Assembly: GCF_018326265.1 (NCBI RefSeq)
Contig: NZ_AP023360.1
Span: 1,231,501-1,295,500 of the forward strand
Length of the DNA: 64,000 nt
Reading direction: 5' to 3'
Source: Catellatospora sp. IY07-71
Lineage (GTDB): Bacteria; Actinomycetota; Actinomycetes; Mycobacteriales; Micromonosporaceae
This document shows, piece after piece, positions 52,626 through 61,124 of the stretch. The translations under genes were made by a program, and so were the position numbers. The notes under the pieces were generated by a model. That model was not told where the DNA came from. It made no database searches and worked only from the letters and a program-made list of their open reading frames with translations. The first letter of the stretch is position 1. Every line of letters starts with the position of its first letter.

Positions 52626-53779
52626 CACAGCCAGCCGGAGCGGCGGAGGATGCGGTAGATGGCGAAGGAGATCAGCACCATCACCGTGAGGATCGCCGGG
52701 TAGCCGTAGCGCCACTCCAGCTCGGGCATGTACGTGAAGTTCATGCCGTAGATGCCCGCGAAGGCGGTCCACACGGCGGCGATACTCGCCCAGGCCGCGA
52801 CCTTGCGCATGTCGTTGTTCTGGTCCACGGTCACCTGGGCCAGCCGCGCCTGCATGATCGAGATCAGCAGGTCGTCGAACGAGGTGACCTGGTCCACGAC
52901 GCGGGCCAGGTGGTCCTGCACGTCGCGGAAGTACTTGCGCAGCTCCTTGGTGACCTCGGGGGTGTCGCCGATCAGCAGCTGCAGCGGGCGCTGCAGCGGC
53001 AGCACCGCGCGCTTGAACTCCACCAGCTCCCGCTTGAGCTGGTAGATGCGCTGCATGCGGCCACTGCCCGTGGTGTCGCGGGCGAAGACGCTCTCCTCGA
53101 TCAGGTCCACGTCCAGGCTGATGCCCTCGGCCGCCTCCAGGTAGAGGTCGACCACGTGGTCGAGCACGCCGTACGCCACCGCCCAGGGGCCGATCTTGAG
53201 CAGCTCCGGGCGCTGCTCCAGGTGCTCGCGCACCGGCTTGAGCCGGCAGGCCGTGCCGTGCCGGACCGAGACCACGAAGTCCGGGCCGATGAACAGCATG
53301 ATCTGACCGGTCTCGACCACCTCGGAGTGCTCGGTCAGCTCCTTGTGCTCCACGTAGCGGGCGGTCCGGACCACCAGGAAGTGCACGTCGCCGAACTGCT
53401 CCAGCTTCGGCCGCTGGCCCGCGCTGACCACGTCCTCCACGGCCAGCTCGTGCAGGCCGAACGCGTCGGCGATGCCCGCCATCTGGGCCGCATCGGGCGC
53501 ATGCAGGCCCAGCCAGACGAACGAGCCCCGCTGCCGGCGCGCGGCGGCCAGGGTCTGCCGGTAGTCGCCCACCGCGGGCTGCCGGACGCCGTCGAGGTAG
53601 AGCGCGCAGTCCACGATCGCGTCGCGCTGCCCGACCTGCGCCGGCACGGGCGCCTCGTCGTCCCCGGCCAGCCCGGACACCAGCCGGGTCATCGCCCGGG
53701 CCGGTGCGGTGATGGCGCGGGTCAGCCGGTCCCCGTTGGAGGATCGCCGGCCGTTGTCGTCCCGGGCGTCGTCAACCAC
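52625..53779 (-). CDS. corA: CorA-type divalent cation transporter
   Basis: A 384-residue magnesium/cobalt channel. A large cytoplasmic funnel (about 50-320) includes the long stalk helix region (RKYFRDVQDHLARVVDQVTS). Two C-terminal membrane helices follow, with the selectivity signature YGMNFTYMPE just after the first. The pore is pentameric in the family. The GTG at 53779 is chosen because GGAGGAGG lies upstream. The N-terminal 45 residues are Arg/Ala-rich and probably flexible. Confidence 0.95.
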   Translation of the reverse strand: MVDDARDDNGRRSSNGDRLTRAITAPARAMTRLVSGLAGDDEAPVPAQVGQRDAIVDCALYLDGVRQPAVGDYRQTLAAARRQRGSFVWLGLHAPDAAQMAGIADAFGLHELAVEDVVSAGQRPKLEQFGDVHFLVVRTARYVEHKELTEHSEVVETGQIMLFIGPDFVVSVRHGTACRLKPVREHLEQRPELLKIGPWAVAYGVLDHVVDLYLEAAEGISLDVDLIEESVFARDTTGSGRMQRIYQLKRELVEFKRAVLPLQRPLQLLIGDTPEVTKELRKYFRDVQDHLARVVDQVTSFDDLLISIMQARLAQVTVDQNNDMRKVAAWASIAAVWTAFAGIYGMNFTYMPELEWRYGYPAILTVMVLISFAIYRILRRSGWL

Positions 53780-54219
53780 GGCTCGCCTCCTCCACCCTGG
53801 GGCACCCCGCTCGGGCACTCCGGAGACAGGCTACTTGCCCGGGATCTCAGCGCGGTGACGCCGATCGGCGCGCGGTTCCCGGCGCGTTGCGGGCGGGTGG
53901 TACCAAAAATGGCGCCGGGTGGACCCAGGTGAGCCGCGGTCGGGGGGAGTGCGGCTCGGGTCCACCCGGCGCCTGGAACGACACCCGGGGTGGGGGGTGG
54001 GTGACGCTCCTCTTTATTGGGGGCGGGGGCAATGCGTGACAGGGCTCCCGTGCACCGTGCGCGAACGTGGCCACCGCAGTGGCCGCATGTCCGGCGGTCA
54101 ACCGGCGACGTGCGCCCGACGCATTGTGATCCACGTAACCTGGCGAAGGGAACCCCGCAGCGCCCCGCTCTAACTGTCAGAAATACGACAGAACTCGGTC
54201 AGATATACGAATTGGCGAA
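53780..54219. other. Intergenic region between corA and the aminotransferase gene
   Basis: 440 bases between two minus-strand genes. It contains the terminator at 53911-53973, a G-rich run (about 53988-54006) and, near 54168-54220, an AT-rich part (TAACTGTCAGAAATACGACA). No supported gene. Confidence 0.4.
53911..53973 (-). terminator. Rho-independent terminator downstream of the aminotransferase gene
   Basis: GGCGCCGGGTGGACCC and GGGTCCACCCGGCGCC are perfect 16-base arms. An inner pair (GAGCCGC/GCGGCTC) lengthens the stem. On the minus strand the hairpin is followed by ATTTTTGG, a real T-run, so it terminates transcription coming from the aminotransferase gene before corA. Confidence 0.88.
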
Positions 54220-55314
54220 TCAACCGCGAACCGCGTCGATCGCCTCGGCGAGGCGGCGTACGCCCTCGTCGATCTGATCCACGGTGACCGCGCTGAATGC
54301 CAGGCGCAGCGCGTTCTGGCCGCCCTCCAGCAGGAAGTCGGAGCCCTTGACCACGGCCACGCCGCGCTCGGCCGCGGCCGGCAGCAGCTTGTCCACGTGC
54401 ACGTCCGACGGCAGCTCGATCCAGAGGAAGTAGCCGCCGTCGGGCTCGGTGAACGAGACACCGTCGATCCGCTTGCGCAGCGACTCCGCCAGCACCGAGG
54501 CGCGCTCGGCCAGCGCCGCGCTCACCGTGGCCACCGAGCGGTCGATGTCGCCGGAGGCGCAGAACTCGTACACGATGCCCTGCGCGACCTGGCCCGCCGA
54601 GATGTAGAGGTTGGTGGCTCTCCCCGCGATCGCGTCGATCAGGCCCTTCGAGCCGACCAGGTAGCCGACCCGGACGCCGGGGCAGACGGTCTTGGTGAAT
54701 GAGCTGGCGTGCACGACCACGTCGCCGCTGTCCATCGAGAGCATCGTCGGCAGCGCGTCGCCGCGGAACCGGATGTCGACGTACGGGTCGTCCTCGAAGA
54801 TCGTGAAGCCGTACTCGGCGGCCAGCGCGAGCAGCTCCCGGCGCTTCTCCAGGGAGAGCGTCACGCCCGCCGGGTTCTGGTAGTTCGGGATGATGTGCGC
54901 CAGCTTCGGGCGCACGCCCGACTCCAGCAGGGCACGCAGCTCGGCGGTGTCGATGCCGTCCGGGTGCAGCGTGACCTGGTGCACGACCGCGCCGAGGTTC
55001 TTCAGGTTCAGCAGCGTCCGGTCGTACGTCGGCTTCTCCACCACGACGTGGTCACCGGGCTGGACGAGGTGGTTGAAGAGGAAGGCGTCGGCCTGCAGGG
55101 AGCCGTTGGTGATCAGCACCTGGTCGACGGCGACCCCGTGCTTGGCCGCGATCCACTTGCGCAGGGGCGCGTAGCCGTAGGAGTTGCCGTACGCGGTGAG
55201 CCCGGCCGGGTCGTTGGCGAAGGCGCGGACAGCCGCGGCGCTGAGCCCCTCGACATCGACGATGTCCAGGCTCGGGGCGCCCCGGGCGAACGAGATGAGC
55301 TGCTCGGCGGTCAT
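54220..55314 (-). CDS. PLP-dependent class I/II aminotransferase
   Basis: A 364-residue enzyme of the 2-aminoadipate/LysN-like aminotransferase group. Residues: GYAPLRKWIAAKHGV, NGSLQADAFLFNHLV, NYQNPAG (cofactor contact), FEDDPYVDIRF (Asp to the pyridine nitrogen), and the Schiff-base Lys in SSFTKTVCPGVRVGYL, with the carboxylate-binding Arg near NALRLAFS. It is cytosolic; the amino-acid substrate is not evident. ATG 55314 is used because the longer frame starts inside another reading frame. There is no regulator domain, so it is not a MocR regulator. A terminator follows at 53911. Confidence 0.93.
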   Translation of the reverse strand: MTAEQLISFARGAPSLDIVDVEGLSAAAVRAFANDPAGLTAYGNSYGYAPLRKWIAAKHGVAVDQVLITNGSLQADAFLFNHLVQPGDHVVVEKPTYDRTLLNLKNLGAVVHQVTLHPDGIDTAELRALLESGVRPKLAHIIPNYQNPAGVTLSLEKRRELLALAAEYGFTIFEDDPYVDIRFRGDALPTMLSMDSGDVVVHASSFTKTVCPGVRVGYLVGSKGLIDAIAGRATNLYISAGQVAQGIVYEFCASGDIDRSVATVSAALAERASVLAESLRKRIDGVSFTEPDGGYFLWIELPSDVHVDKLLPAAAERGVAVVKGSDFLLEGGQNALRLAFSAVTVDQIDEGVRRLAEAIDAVRG

Positions 55315-55493
55315 GGGGAACAGGTTAGTGCGCCCGAAATGCGAGAACGCCCCACCCGCCCGCGGCACACCGCAGGTCATCCCTCCGCGCAAGATCTCAA
55401 TGAACTCGCGCGAAGGGAAACCCTTTTGTCCGATGATATCCGTATCGCGGCGGCCCTCGACGCGAAATCCTCCGGCGGCCGCCGACCAGCCGG

Positions 55494-55919
55494 TCAGACC
55501 GAGGCGGCGGCCTCGGCCCGGCGCAGCGCCCAGACCCGCATCAGGTCGCGCACCGAGATGATGCCCAGCACCTCGTCCCCGTCCAGCACCACGAGGTGGC
55601 GGAAGCCGCCCCGGGCCATCGCCATCGCCGCCTCCTCCAGGCTCCAGTCGGGCGCGGCGTAGACGACGTCCCAGGTGATGTGGTTCGCGCACAACTCGAC
55701 GTCGGGGTCGAGCCCCGCGCCGACGGCGTTGAGGACGTCTCGCTCGGTCATGATGCCGAGCCCTTCGCCGTCCGGATCTATCACGATCGCCGAGCCCACC
55801 CGGCGCATCGCCATCAGCTGGGCCGCCTGGCGCAACGTGTGCTGCGGGCCGACCATGAGGACGGGTTTGCTCATCGCCTCACGAACGTGCATCGCGTGCG
55901 CCTGTGCAGCGTTAGCCAT
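55494..55919 (-). CDS. CBS-pair protein
   Basis: A 141-residue protein composed of two CBS domains (MSKPVLMVGPQHTLRQAAQL ... IMTERDVLN; ITWDVVYAAPDWSLEEAAMA ... IISVRDLMRVW). Such stand-alone pairs bind adenine nucleotides and report energy state to a partner. The ATG at 55919 has GAAGGGG upstream; a TTG six bases earlier would add MH. No partner gene is adjacent. Confidence 0.93.
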   Translation of the reverse strand: MANAAQAHAMHVREAMSKPVLMVGPQHTLRQAAQLMAMRRVGSAIVIDPDGEGLGIMTERDVLNAVGAGLDPDVELCANHITWDVVYAAPDWSLEEAAMAMARGGFRHLVVLDGDEVLGIISVRDLMRVWALRRAEAAASV

Positions 55920-56104
55920 ATGCAATCACCCCTTCGGAACGCAACCCCATTGAAACGCACCGTACGGACATCTTGGGCGAGGTTCCGGTCAACTCACAAG
56001 ACTTGTCATGCCCCGGCGTCTGTGCTGGGCGTCGCCTCCCGCGCCGAGTGCAGTAGCCTTCACCAGCGACGCAACACCCTCTTCCCCCTCTCGAAGGAGC
56101 CACC

Positions 56105-56854
56105 ATGATCGGTATGGTGCTGGCCGCGGGCGCCGGGCGCCGGCTGCGCCCCTACACCGACACGCTGCCCAAGGCCCTGGTGCCGGTGGACGGCGAAACG
56201 ACGATCTTCGACATCGCGCTGCGCAACCTGGCGAAGGTCGGGCTCACCGAGGTCGTGGTCGTGGTGGGCTACCGGGCCGAGGCCGTGGAGGTCCGCAAGG
56301 CCGCCCTGGAGGAGAAGTACGGCATCACCCTCACCCTCGTGCACAACGACAAGGCCGAGGAGTGGAACAACGCGTACTCCCTGTGGCTGGCCCGCGAGCA
56401 CTTCGCCCGGGGCGCGCTGCTCGTCAACGGCGACACCGTGCACCCGGTCTCCGTCGAGCAGACCCTGCTCGCCGCCGCGCAGGACGAGAAGTACGCCGAC
56501 GCGGGCATCATCCTCGCCCTCGACGACCAGAAGCAGCTGGCCGACGAGGAGATGAAGGCGATCTTCACCGAGGACGGCCTGCTCCAGAAGATCACCAAGC
56601 TGATGGACCCGGCGACCGCGCACGGCGAGTACATCGGCGCCACGCTGATCCGCCCCGAGGCCGCCGAGGCGCTGGCCGACGCGCTGAAGACCACCTTCGA
56701 GCACGACCCCAACCGCTTCTACGAGGACGGCTACCAGGTGCTGGCCGACCGCGGGGGCGTCATCCGCGGCGCGTCCATCGGGAACGTCTCCTGGGTCGAG
56801 GTCGACAACCACGACGACCTCGCCCGCGCACGGGAGATCGCATGCCACTACTGA
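56105..56854 (+). CDS. Sugar/polyol-phosphate nucleotidyltransferase (CTP-type)
   Basis: A 249-residue cytosolic enzyme of the phosphocholine cytidylyltransferase-like nucleotidyltransferase family. The N-terminal signature is MVLAAGAGRRLRPYTDTLPK with LVPVDGE; the catalytic Asp is in LLVNGDTVHPV; the C-terminal part (YEDGYQVLADRGGVI, VEVDNHDDLARARE) carries the second metal ligands. It would transfer a nucleotide to a polyol or choline phosphate, giving a CDP-alcohol. AAGGAG precedes the ATG. It is the first gene of three overlapping genes; its last 13 bases overlap the next start. Confidence 0.92.
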   Translation: MIGMVLAAGAGRRLRPYTDTLPKALVPVDGETTIFDIALRNLAKVGLTEVVVVVGYRAEAVEVRKAALEEKYGITLTLVHNDKAEEWNNAYSLWLAREHFARGALLVNGDTVHPVSVEQTLLAAAQDEKYADAGIILALDDQKQLADEEMKAIFTEDGLLQKITKLMDPATAHGEYIGATLIRPEAAEALADALKTTFEHDPNRFYEDGYQVLADRGGVIRGASIGNVSWVEVDNHDDLARAREIACHY

Positions 56855-57912
56855 TCCGCTCGGTCCAGACGCCGCTGAGCATCGAGGTGCGGCGCGGGGC
56901 GGTCGAAGGCCTGGCCGCGCTCCTCACCGACCGGCGCATCTCCGCCGGTGGCGACGTGGCGGTCGTGGTCGGGCCCGGTCAGGGGCAGCGCATCGTCGAG
57001 CTGGTGGGACCCTCCCTGGAACGGGCCGAGTTCATCAACATCAGCGGGGGCACCCTCGACTCCGCGCTGGAGCTGGGCCAGCGGCTGCGCGGGCGCAACT
57101 TCGACGCCGTCGTCGGCATCGGCGGCGGCAAGACCATCGACACCACGAAGTACGCCGCGACGCGGTACGGCCTGCCCATGGTCAGCGTCGCGACGAGCCT
57201 CGCCAACGACGGCATCGCCTCGCCGATCGCCACCCTCGACCACGACGGCGGCCGGCCCTCGTACAGCGCGCACATCCCGATCGCCGTGGTCGTCGACCTG
57301 GACTTCGTCGAGGCGGGACCGGACCGGTCCACCCGGGCGGGCATCGGCGAGACGCTGAGCAACATCAACGCCATCGCCGACTGGGAGCTCGCCCACCGGA
57401 TGCGCGGCGAGCCGATCGACGGCCTGGCCGTGGCGATGGCGCGCTCCGGCGCGGAGGCGGTGGTCAACCACCCCGGCGACATGAGCGACGACGGCTTCCT
57501 CACCGTGCTGGCCGAGTCGCTGATCACCGGCGGCCTGGCCATGGCGATCTGCGGATCGTCCCGCCCGGCCAGCGGCGGCTGCCACGAGATCTCGCACGCG
57601 CTCGACATCCTGTTCCCGGGCACGGCCAGCCACGGCGAGCAGTGCGGCGTGGGCGCGCTGTTCTGCACGTTCCTGCGCGCGTCCACCGACAAGGCGTGGG
57701 CGGCACGGTTCGAGCAGCTGAGCGCCTGCCTCGCCCGGCACGGGCTGCCGCGCACCCCGGCCGATCTGGGCCTGACCGACGAGCAGTTCGTCGACGCGGT
57801 CGAGTTCGCGCCGCGGACCCGGCCCGACCGGTACACGATCCTGGAGCACCTCGCCCTCAGCCGCGACGAGCTGGGCGAGCGGGTGGCAGACTACGCGGAT
57901 GCCGTCCACTGA
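56842..57912 (+). CDS. Glycerol-1-phosphate dehydrogenase-like iron-containing alcohol dehydrogenase
   Basis: A 356-residue enzyme. NAD-binding GGGKTIDTTKYAATRYG and the family-specific TSLANDGIASPIATL match the archaeal/bacterial sn-glycerol-1-phosphate dehydrogenases (EgsA, AraM). The metal site is Asp in that loop region plus His in GCHEISHALDILF and ASHGEQCG. The expected reaction is dihydroxyacetone phosphate plus NAD(P)H to glycerol-1-phosphate, or a related keto-phosphate to polyol phosphate. It overlaps its upstream neighbour by 13 bases and the downstream one by 14. The true substrate cannot be read from the sequence. Confidence 0.92.
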   Translation: MPLLIRSVQTPLSIEVRRGAVEGLAALLTDRRISAGGDVAVVVGPGQGQRIVELVGPSLERAEFINISGGTLDSALELGQRLRGRNFDAVVGIGGGKTIDTTKYAATRYGLPMVSVATSLANDGIASPIATLDHDGGRPSYSAHIPIAVVVDLDFVEAGPDRSTRAGIGETLSNINAIADWELAHRMRGEPIDGLAVAMARSGAEAVVNHPGDMSDDGFLTVLAESLITGGLAMAICGSSRPASGGCHEISHALDILFPGTASHGEQCGVGALFCTFLRASTDKAWAARFEQLSACLARHGLPRTPADLGLTDEQFVDAVEFAPRTRPDRYTILEHLALSRDELGERVADYADAVH

Positions 57913-58603
57913 CACGCTGACCCCGCACCGCCCCGGTGTCGCCGACTTCTACGCGGTGAACCGGGGCGGCGGGCTGTTCTCCGAGGCCCTCAGCCAGCGC
58001 ATCGGCGCGGTGATCGCCCTGGTCGCGTCCCGCACGGGCGCGAAACCGACCACGCTCACCCTGATCAACCTGCTGCTCGGCATCGCCGTGTCGACGGTGC
58101 TCGTGCTGCGCGCCCAGGACGGCACGGCCGCGATCACCCCGGTGTACGGGCTGCTCGCGCTGCTCGGCTGGCAGCTCGCGTACGCCCTCGACTGCGCGGA
58201 CGGGCAGCTGGCCCGGGTGACCGGGCAGGGCAGCCTGGCCGGGGCCCGGATCGACATCCTGTGCGACGTGGCCTCGCAGATCCTGCTGGTCACCGCGCTG
58301 GTGGCGATCGGCCGCCCGCCGCTGTGGCTCGGCGCGCTGTTCGCCGGCTCGTGGATGGTCAACCTCGTCACCAGCGTCCTGGCCACCAGCGACAAGGCCG
58401 CCTCGATGGTCACCTCGACCTCGCTGCCGGTCCGCGTGGTCAAGCTGGTCCGCGACTACGGCGCCGTCATCTTCGTGGCGGGCCTGGTCCTCACCATCGC
58501 CCCCGCCCTGACGATCTGGTTCATCGCCGCCTTCACCGTCGTGAACTTCGGCTTCCTCCTGGCCAGCATCGCCTTCACCGCCCGCACCGCCTACCGCGCC
58601 TGA
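57899..58603 (+). CDS. CDP-alcohol phosphatidyltransferase
   Basis: A 234-residue integral membrane enzyme. The catalytic motif D-x2-D-G-x2-A-R-x8-G-x3-D-x3-D is intact: DCADGQLAR (begins near residue 98), eight residues, then GARIDILCD. Six hydrophobic segments. It transfers a phosphoalcohol from a CDP-alcohol to an acceptor alcohol with release of CMP. The preceding genes could make the CDP-alcohol, so the product may be a phosphodiester lipid or polyol phosphate. The ATG overlaps the previous stop by 14 bases. Confidence 0.92.
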   Translation: MPSTDTLTPHRPGVADFYAVNRGGGLFSEALSQRIGAVIALVASRTGAKPTTLTLINLLLGIAVSTVLVLRAQDGTAAITPVYGLLALLGWQLAYALDCADGQLARVTGQGSLAGARIDILCDVASQILLVTALVAIGRPPLWLGALFAGSWMVNLVTSVLATSDKAASMVTSTSLPVRVVKLVRDYGAVIFVAGLVLTIAPALTIWFIAAFTVVNFGFLLASIAFTARTAYRA

Positions 58604-58630
58604 CGGGCCGTCGCCGACGCTGCCGTGCGC

Positions 58631-58690
58631 GCAGTTTCGGGGAAACTGCGGCTTCGCGCCCTCCCCTGAGTGCACTTTCCCCGAAACTGC
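58631..58690. repeat. Palindromic element with GCAGTTTCGGGGAAA arms
   Basis: GCAGTTTCGGGGAAA (58631-58645) and TTTCCCCGAAACTGC (58676-58690) are perfect 15-bp inverted repeats around a 30-base spacer. The left arm plus CTGCG is itself a small palindrome. It begins 27 bases after the CDP-alcohol transferase gene. Confidence 0.85.
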
Positions 58691-58782
58691 GGTCCGGCGT
58701 CCGCCTGTCACATTACGTGAGGTCGCAGACGCCGAAGGTGTCCTCCTGGTCGATCTCCCGGCGCTGTACGCCGACCCTTCTT

Positions 58783-58857
58783 GATCGTTCGACTTGCCAG
58801 GCAGGTGGGCGAATGGCGGGTCAAGATACGCCCAGGTGCCAGGCAAGTCGGATGATC
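58783..58857. repeat. 75-base palindromic element, copy 2
   Basis: Same length as the element at 6119-6193, in the opposite orientation, with about ten base differences after reversal. The core GGGCGTATCTTGACCCG is kept (reversed here as CGGGTCAAGATACGCCC). It overlaps the stop codon of the GT4 gene at 58856 by two bases. Confidence 0.88.
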
Positions 58858-60013
58858 AAGAAGGGCGGCGGAGGGAGTCGTAGACGGCGAGGAGCTTCGA
58901 CGTGACGACGTCGGGGTGGAAGGTCTGTTCGTAGCGGCGGCGGGCCGTCTCGGAGAGGGTGGGGGCCGCCTTGAGGGCGTCGGGGAGGGCGGCGGCCCAG
59001 TCCTCGGCGGTGGGCGGGACGGCGAAACCGGCGCTGTCGATCAGGTACGGGATGCCGCCCAGCGTGGTGCCGATGACGGGGCGGCCGGCCGCCAGCGCCT
59101 CGATGATGACCGTGGGCAGCACGTCGTGCCAGGTCGACGGGGCGGCGAACAGGGCCGAGGCGCGGAACGCGGCGCGTACCCCCGCCCGGTCCTGCGGGCC
59201 CAGGAACTCCACGTCCCGGCGCTCGGCCGCGGCCTGCTCGGCGAGCGGGCGCAGCTCGCCGTCGCCGACGATGCGCAGCGTGCCGAGCGAGCCGTCGGGG
59301 TGCCGCCGCCAGGCGTCGAGCAGCAGGCCGAGGCCCTTCTCGGGAGAGAGCCGGCCGACGAACAGCAGGCCCTCGCCGGGCTGGGCGGGCTGACCCGGGT
59401 CGTCGACGCCGTTGGGCTTGACCACGATGCGCTCGTCGGGGATGCCGAAGTCGCGCAGGTGGTCGGCGATGGCGCCGGTCAGCGCGATGTAACGGTCGAC
59501 CGAGCGCCAGGTGCCACGGTGCACGGCCAGCGTGGTCGCCATGATCGCGCTCTGCGCGGTGGAGCCCCGGTAGCACTTGTGCTTGATCGCGGGCAGGGCG
59601 AACGCCTTCCCGCGGCACTCGTGGCAGGCATGGCCGTCGCGGAAGTAGAGACCGGGCGCGCAGACCTGCCGGTAGTTGTGCACCGTCTGCACCACCGGCA
59701 CGCCGTGGGCGTGCGCGGTCCGCACCACCCAGGGCGAGAGCAGCGGGTACGGGTTGTGCAGGTGCAGCACGTCCGGCCGCTCCCGGCGGATGAGCGCGGT
59801 GAGGTCGCGCTGCGCGGCGGGGGCCCAGATCGGGGAGATCGGCAGCAGCACCTTCTGGGCGGCCGACAGCGACGGGATGTCGTCGGAGTTGCGCAGGAAC
59901 GGCAGCACGGTGACCCCGGCCGCCGCGAGCTGCGCCATCTCCTGGTCGACGATGACGTTCTCACCCGAGGGCAGCTCGGAGCGATACCGGTTGTGGGCGA
60001 CGACGACCTTCAA
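58856..60013 (-). CDS. Family 4 glycosyltransferase
   Basis: A 385-residue GT-B enzyme. Start TTG 60013, selected by GGGAG six bases upstream; the protein then begins KVVVAHNRYRSELPSGENVI, the usual GT4 beginning. The Cys/His set (QVCAPGLYFRDGHACHECRG, HKCYRG) is typical of a subgroup. The nucleotide-binding half has FVGRLSPEKGLGLLLDAW and the EX7E-like PSTWHDVLPTVIIEALAAGR. It transfers a sugar in polysaccharide or glycolipid assembly; donor and acceptor are unknown. It is divergent from fpg, 46 bases between the starts. Confidence 0.9.
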   Translation of the reverse strand: MKVVVAHNRYRSELPSGENVIVDQEMAQLAAAGVTVLPFLRNSDDIPSLSAAQKVLLPISPIWAPAAQRDLTALIRRERPDVLHLHNPYPLLSPWVVRTAHAHGVPVVQTVHNYRQVCAPGLYFRDGHACHECRGKAFALPAIKHKCYRGSTAQSAIMATTLAVHRGTWRSVDRYIALTGAIADHLRDFGIPDERIVVKPNGVDDPGQPAQPGEGLLFVGRLSPEKGLGLLLDAWRRHPDGSLGTLRIVGDGELRPLAEQAAAERRDVEFLGPQDRAGVRAAFRASALFAAPSTWHDVLPTVIIEALAAGRPVIGTTLGGIPYLIDSAGFAVPPTAEDWAAALPDALKAAPTLSETARRRYEQTFHPDVVTSKLLAVYDSLRRPS

Positions 60014-60059
60014 CTGCTGCTCCCTGCTGTGTTGTCGATAGAACGGTAGCGTTAGCGCC

Positions 60060-60914
60060 GTGCCAGAGTTGCCCGAGGTGGAGGCTCTCGCCGCGTACCT
60101 GCGTGAGCGAGCCGTCGGCCAGCGCGTCGAGCGGGTCGACGTGTCGGCGATCAGCGCCCTGAAGACGTTCGACCCGCCCCTGTCGGCCCTGCACGGCCGC
60201 ACGGTCACCGGCGCGGGCCGGCACGGCAAGTTTCTCGACGTCGAGCTGGACGACCTGCACCTGGTGATCCACCTGTCCCGGGCGGGCTGGCTGCACTACC
60301 GCGACGCGCCGCCGGACACGCTGCTGAAGCCGGGCAAGGGCCCGATCGCGCTGCGGGTGCGGCTGGGCGACGGGTCGGGCTTCGACCTGACCGAGGCCGG
60401 TACGCAGAAGCGCCTGGCGGCCTACCTGGTGACCGACGTGGGGCAGGTGCCCGGGATCGCGCGGCTCGGGCCGGACGCGCTCAGCCTGGACCTGGCCGCC
60501 TTCACCGAGCTGATGCGCGGCCGCAACGCCCAGATCAAGGGCGTGCTGCGCGACCAGCAGGTGATCGCGGGCGTCGGCAACGCGTACTCCGACGAGATCC
60601 TGCACACCGCGCGAGTGTCGCCGTACGCGCGGGCGGACCGGCTCTCACCTGAACAGCTGGAGAACCTGCACGCGGCGATGACGCAGGTGCTGACCGAGGC
60701 GGTGACCAAGTCGGTGGGGCAGAAGGCGGCCACGCTGAAGGCGGAGAAGCGCGCGGGCCTGCGGGTGCACGGGCGGGCTGGGCAGCCGTGTCCGGTCTGC
60801 GGCGATACGGTGCGTGAGGTGTCGTTCGCCGATTCGAGCCTGCAGTACTGCCCGACGTGCCAAACAGGGGGTAAACCGCTCGCAGATCGTCGACTTTCCA
60901 AACTCCTGCGCTAG
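60060..60914 (+). CDS. Formamidopyrimidine-DNA glycosylase / endonuclease VIII family
   Basis: A 284-residue base-excision repair enzyme. After Met removal the N-terminal Pro attacks the damaged nucleotide (PELPEVEALA, with the catalytic Glu). The conserved Lys is in GAGRHGKFLDVELDD; the helix-two-turn-helix is NAQIKGVLRDQQVIAGVGNA followed by YSDEILHTARVSPYA. The zinc finger is CPVCG ... YCPTCQTGGK. GTG start. Actinobacteria have several Fpg/Nei paralogs, so whether it prefers oxidised purines or pyrimidines is not decided. Confidence 0.92.
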   Translation: MPELPEVEALAAYLRERAVGQRVERVDVSAISALKTFDPPLSALHGRTVTGAGRHGKFLDVELDDLHLVIHLSRAGWLHYRDAPPDTLLKPGKGPIALRVRLGDGSGFDLTEAGTQKRLAAYLVTDVGQVPGIARLGPDALSLDLAAFTELMRGRNAQIKGVLRDQQVIAGVGNAYSDEILHTARVSPYARADRLSPEQLENLHAAMTQVLTEAVTKSVGQKAATLKAEKRAGLRVHGRAGQPCPVCGDTVREVSFADSSLQYCPTCQTGGKPLADRRLSKLLR

Positions 60915-61124
60915 TGTCGCCCACGGCCCAGTTCGTATAGTGTCCCGGTCCTGGGGTGTTCGGATGACACGGTCGCAAACGGTGTCTCCCGCCGACCTCG
61001 GACAAACCATGCGAGACTGAACGTCGTGGGCGACACCCGTCCTGCCGCACGTTCCGATCGCAGGGCTGCAGCACTGACCGGCACCACCGGGCAGGAACGT
61101 GACGCACGGGAGGACCCAGGTGAG

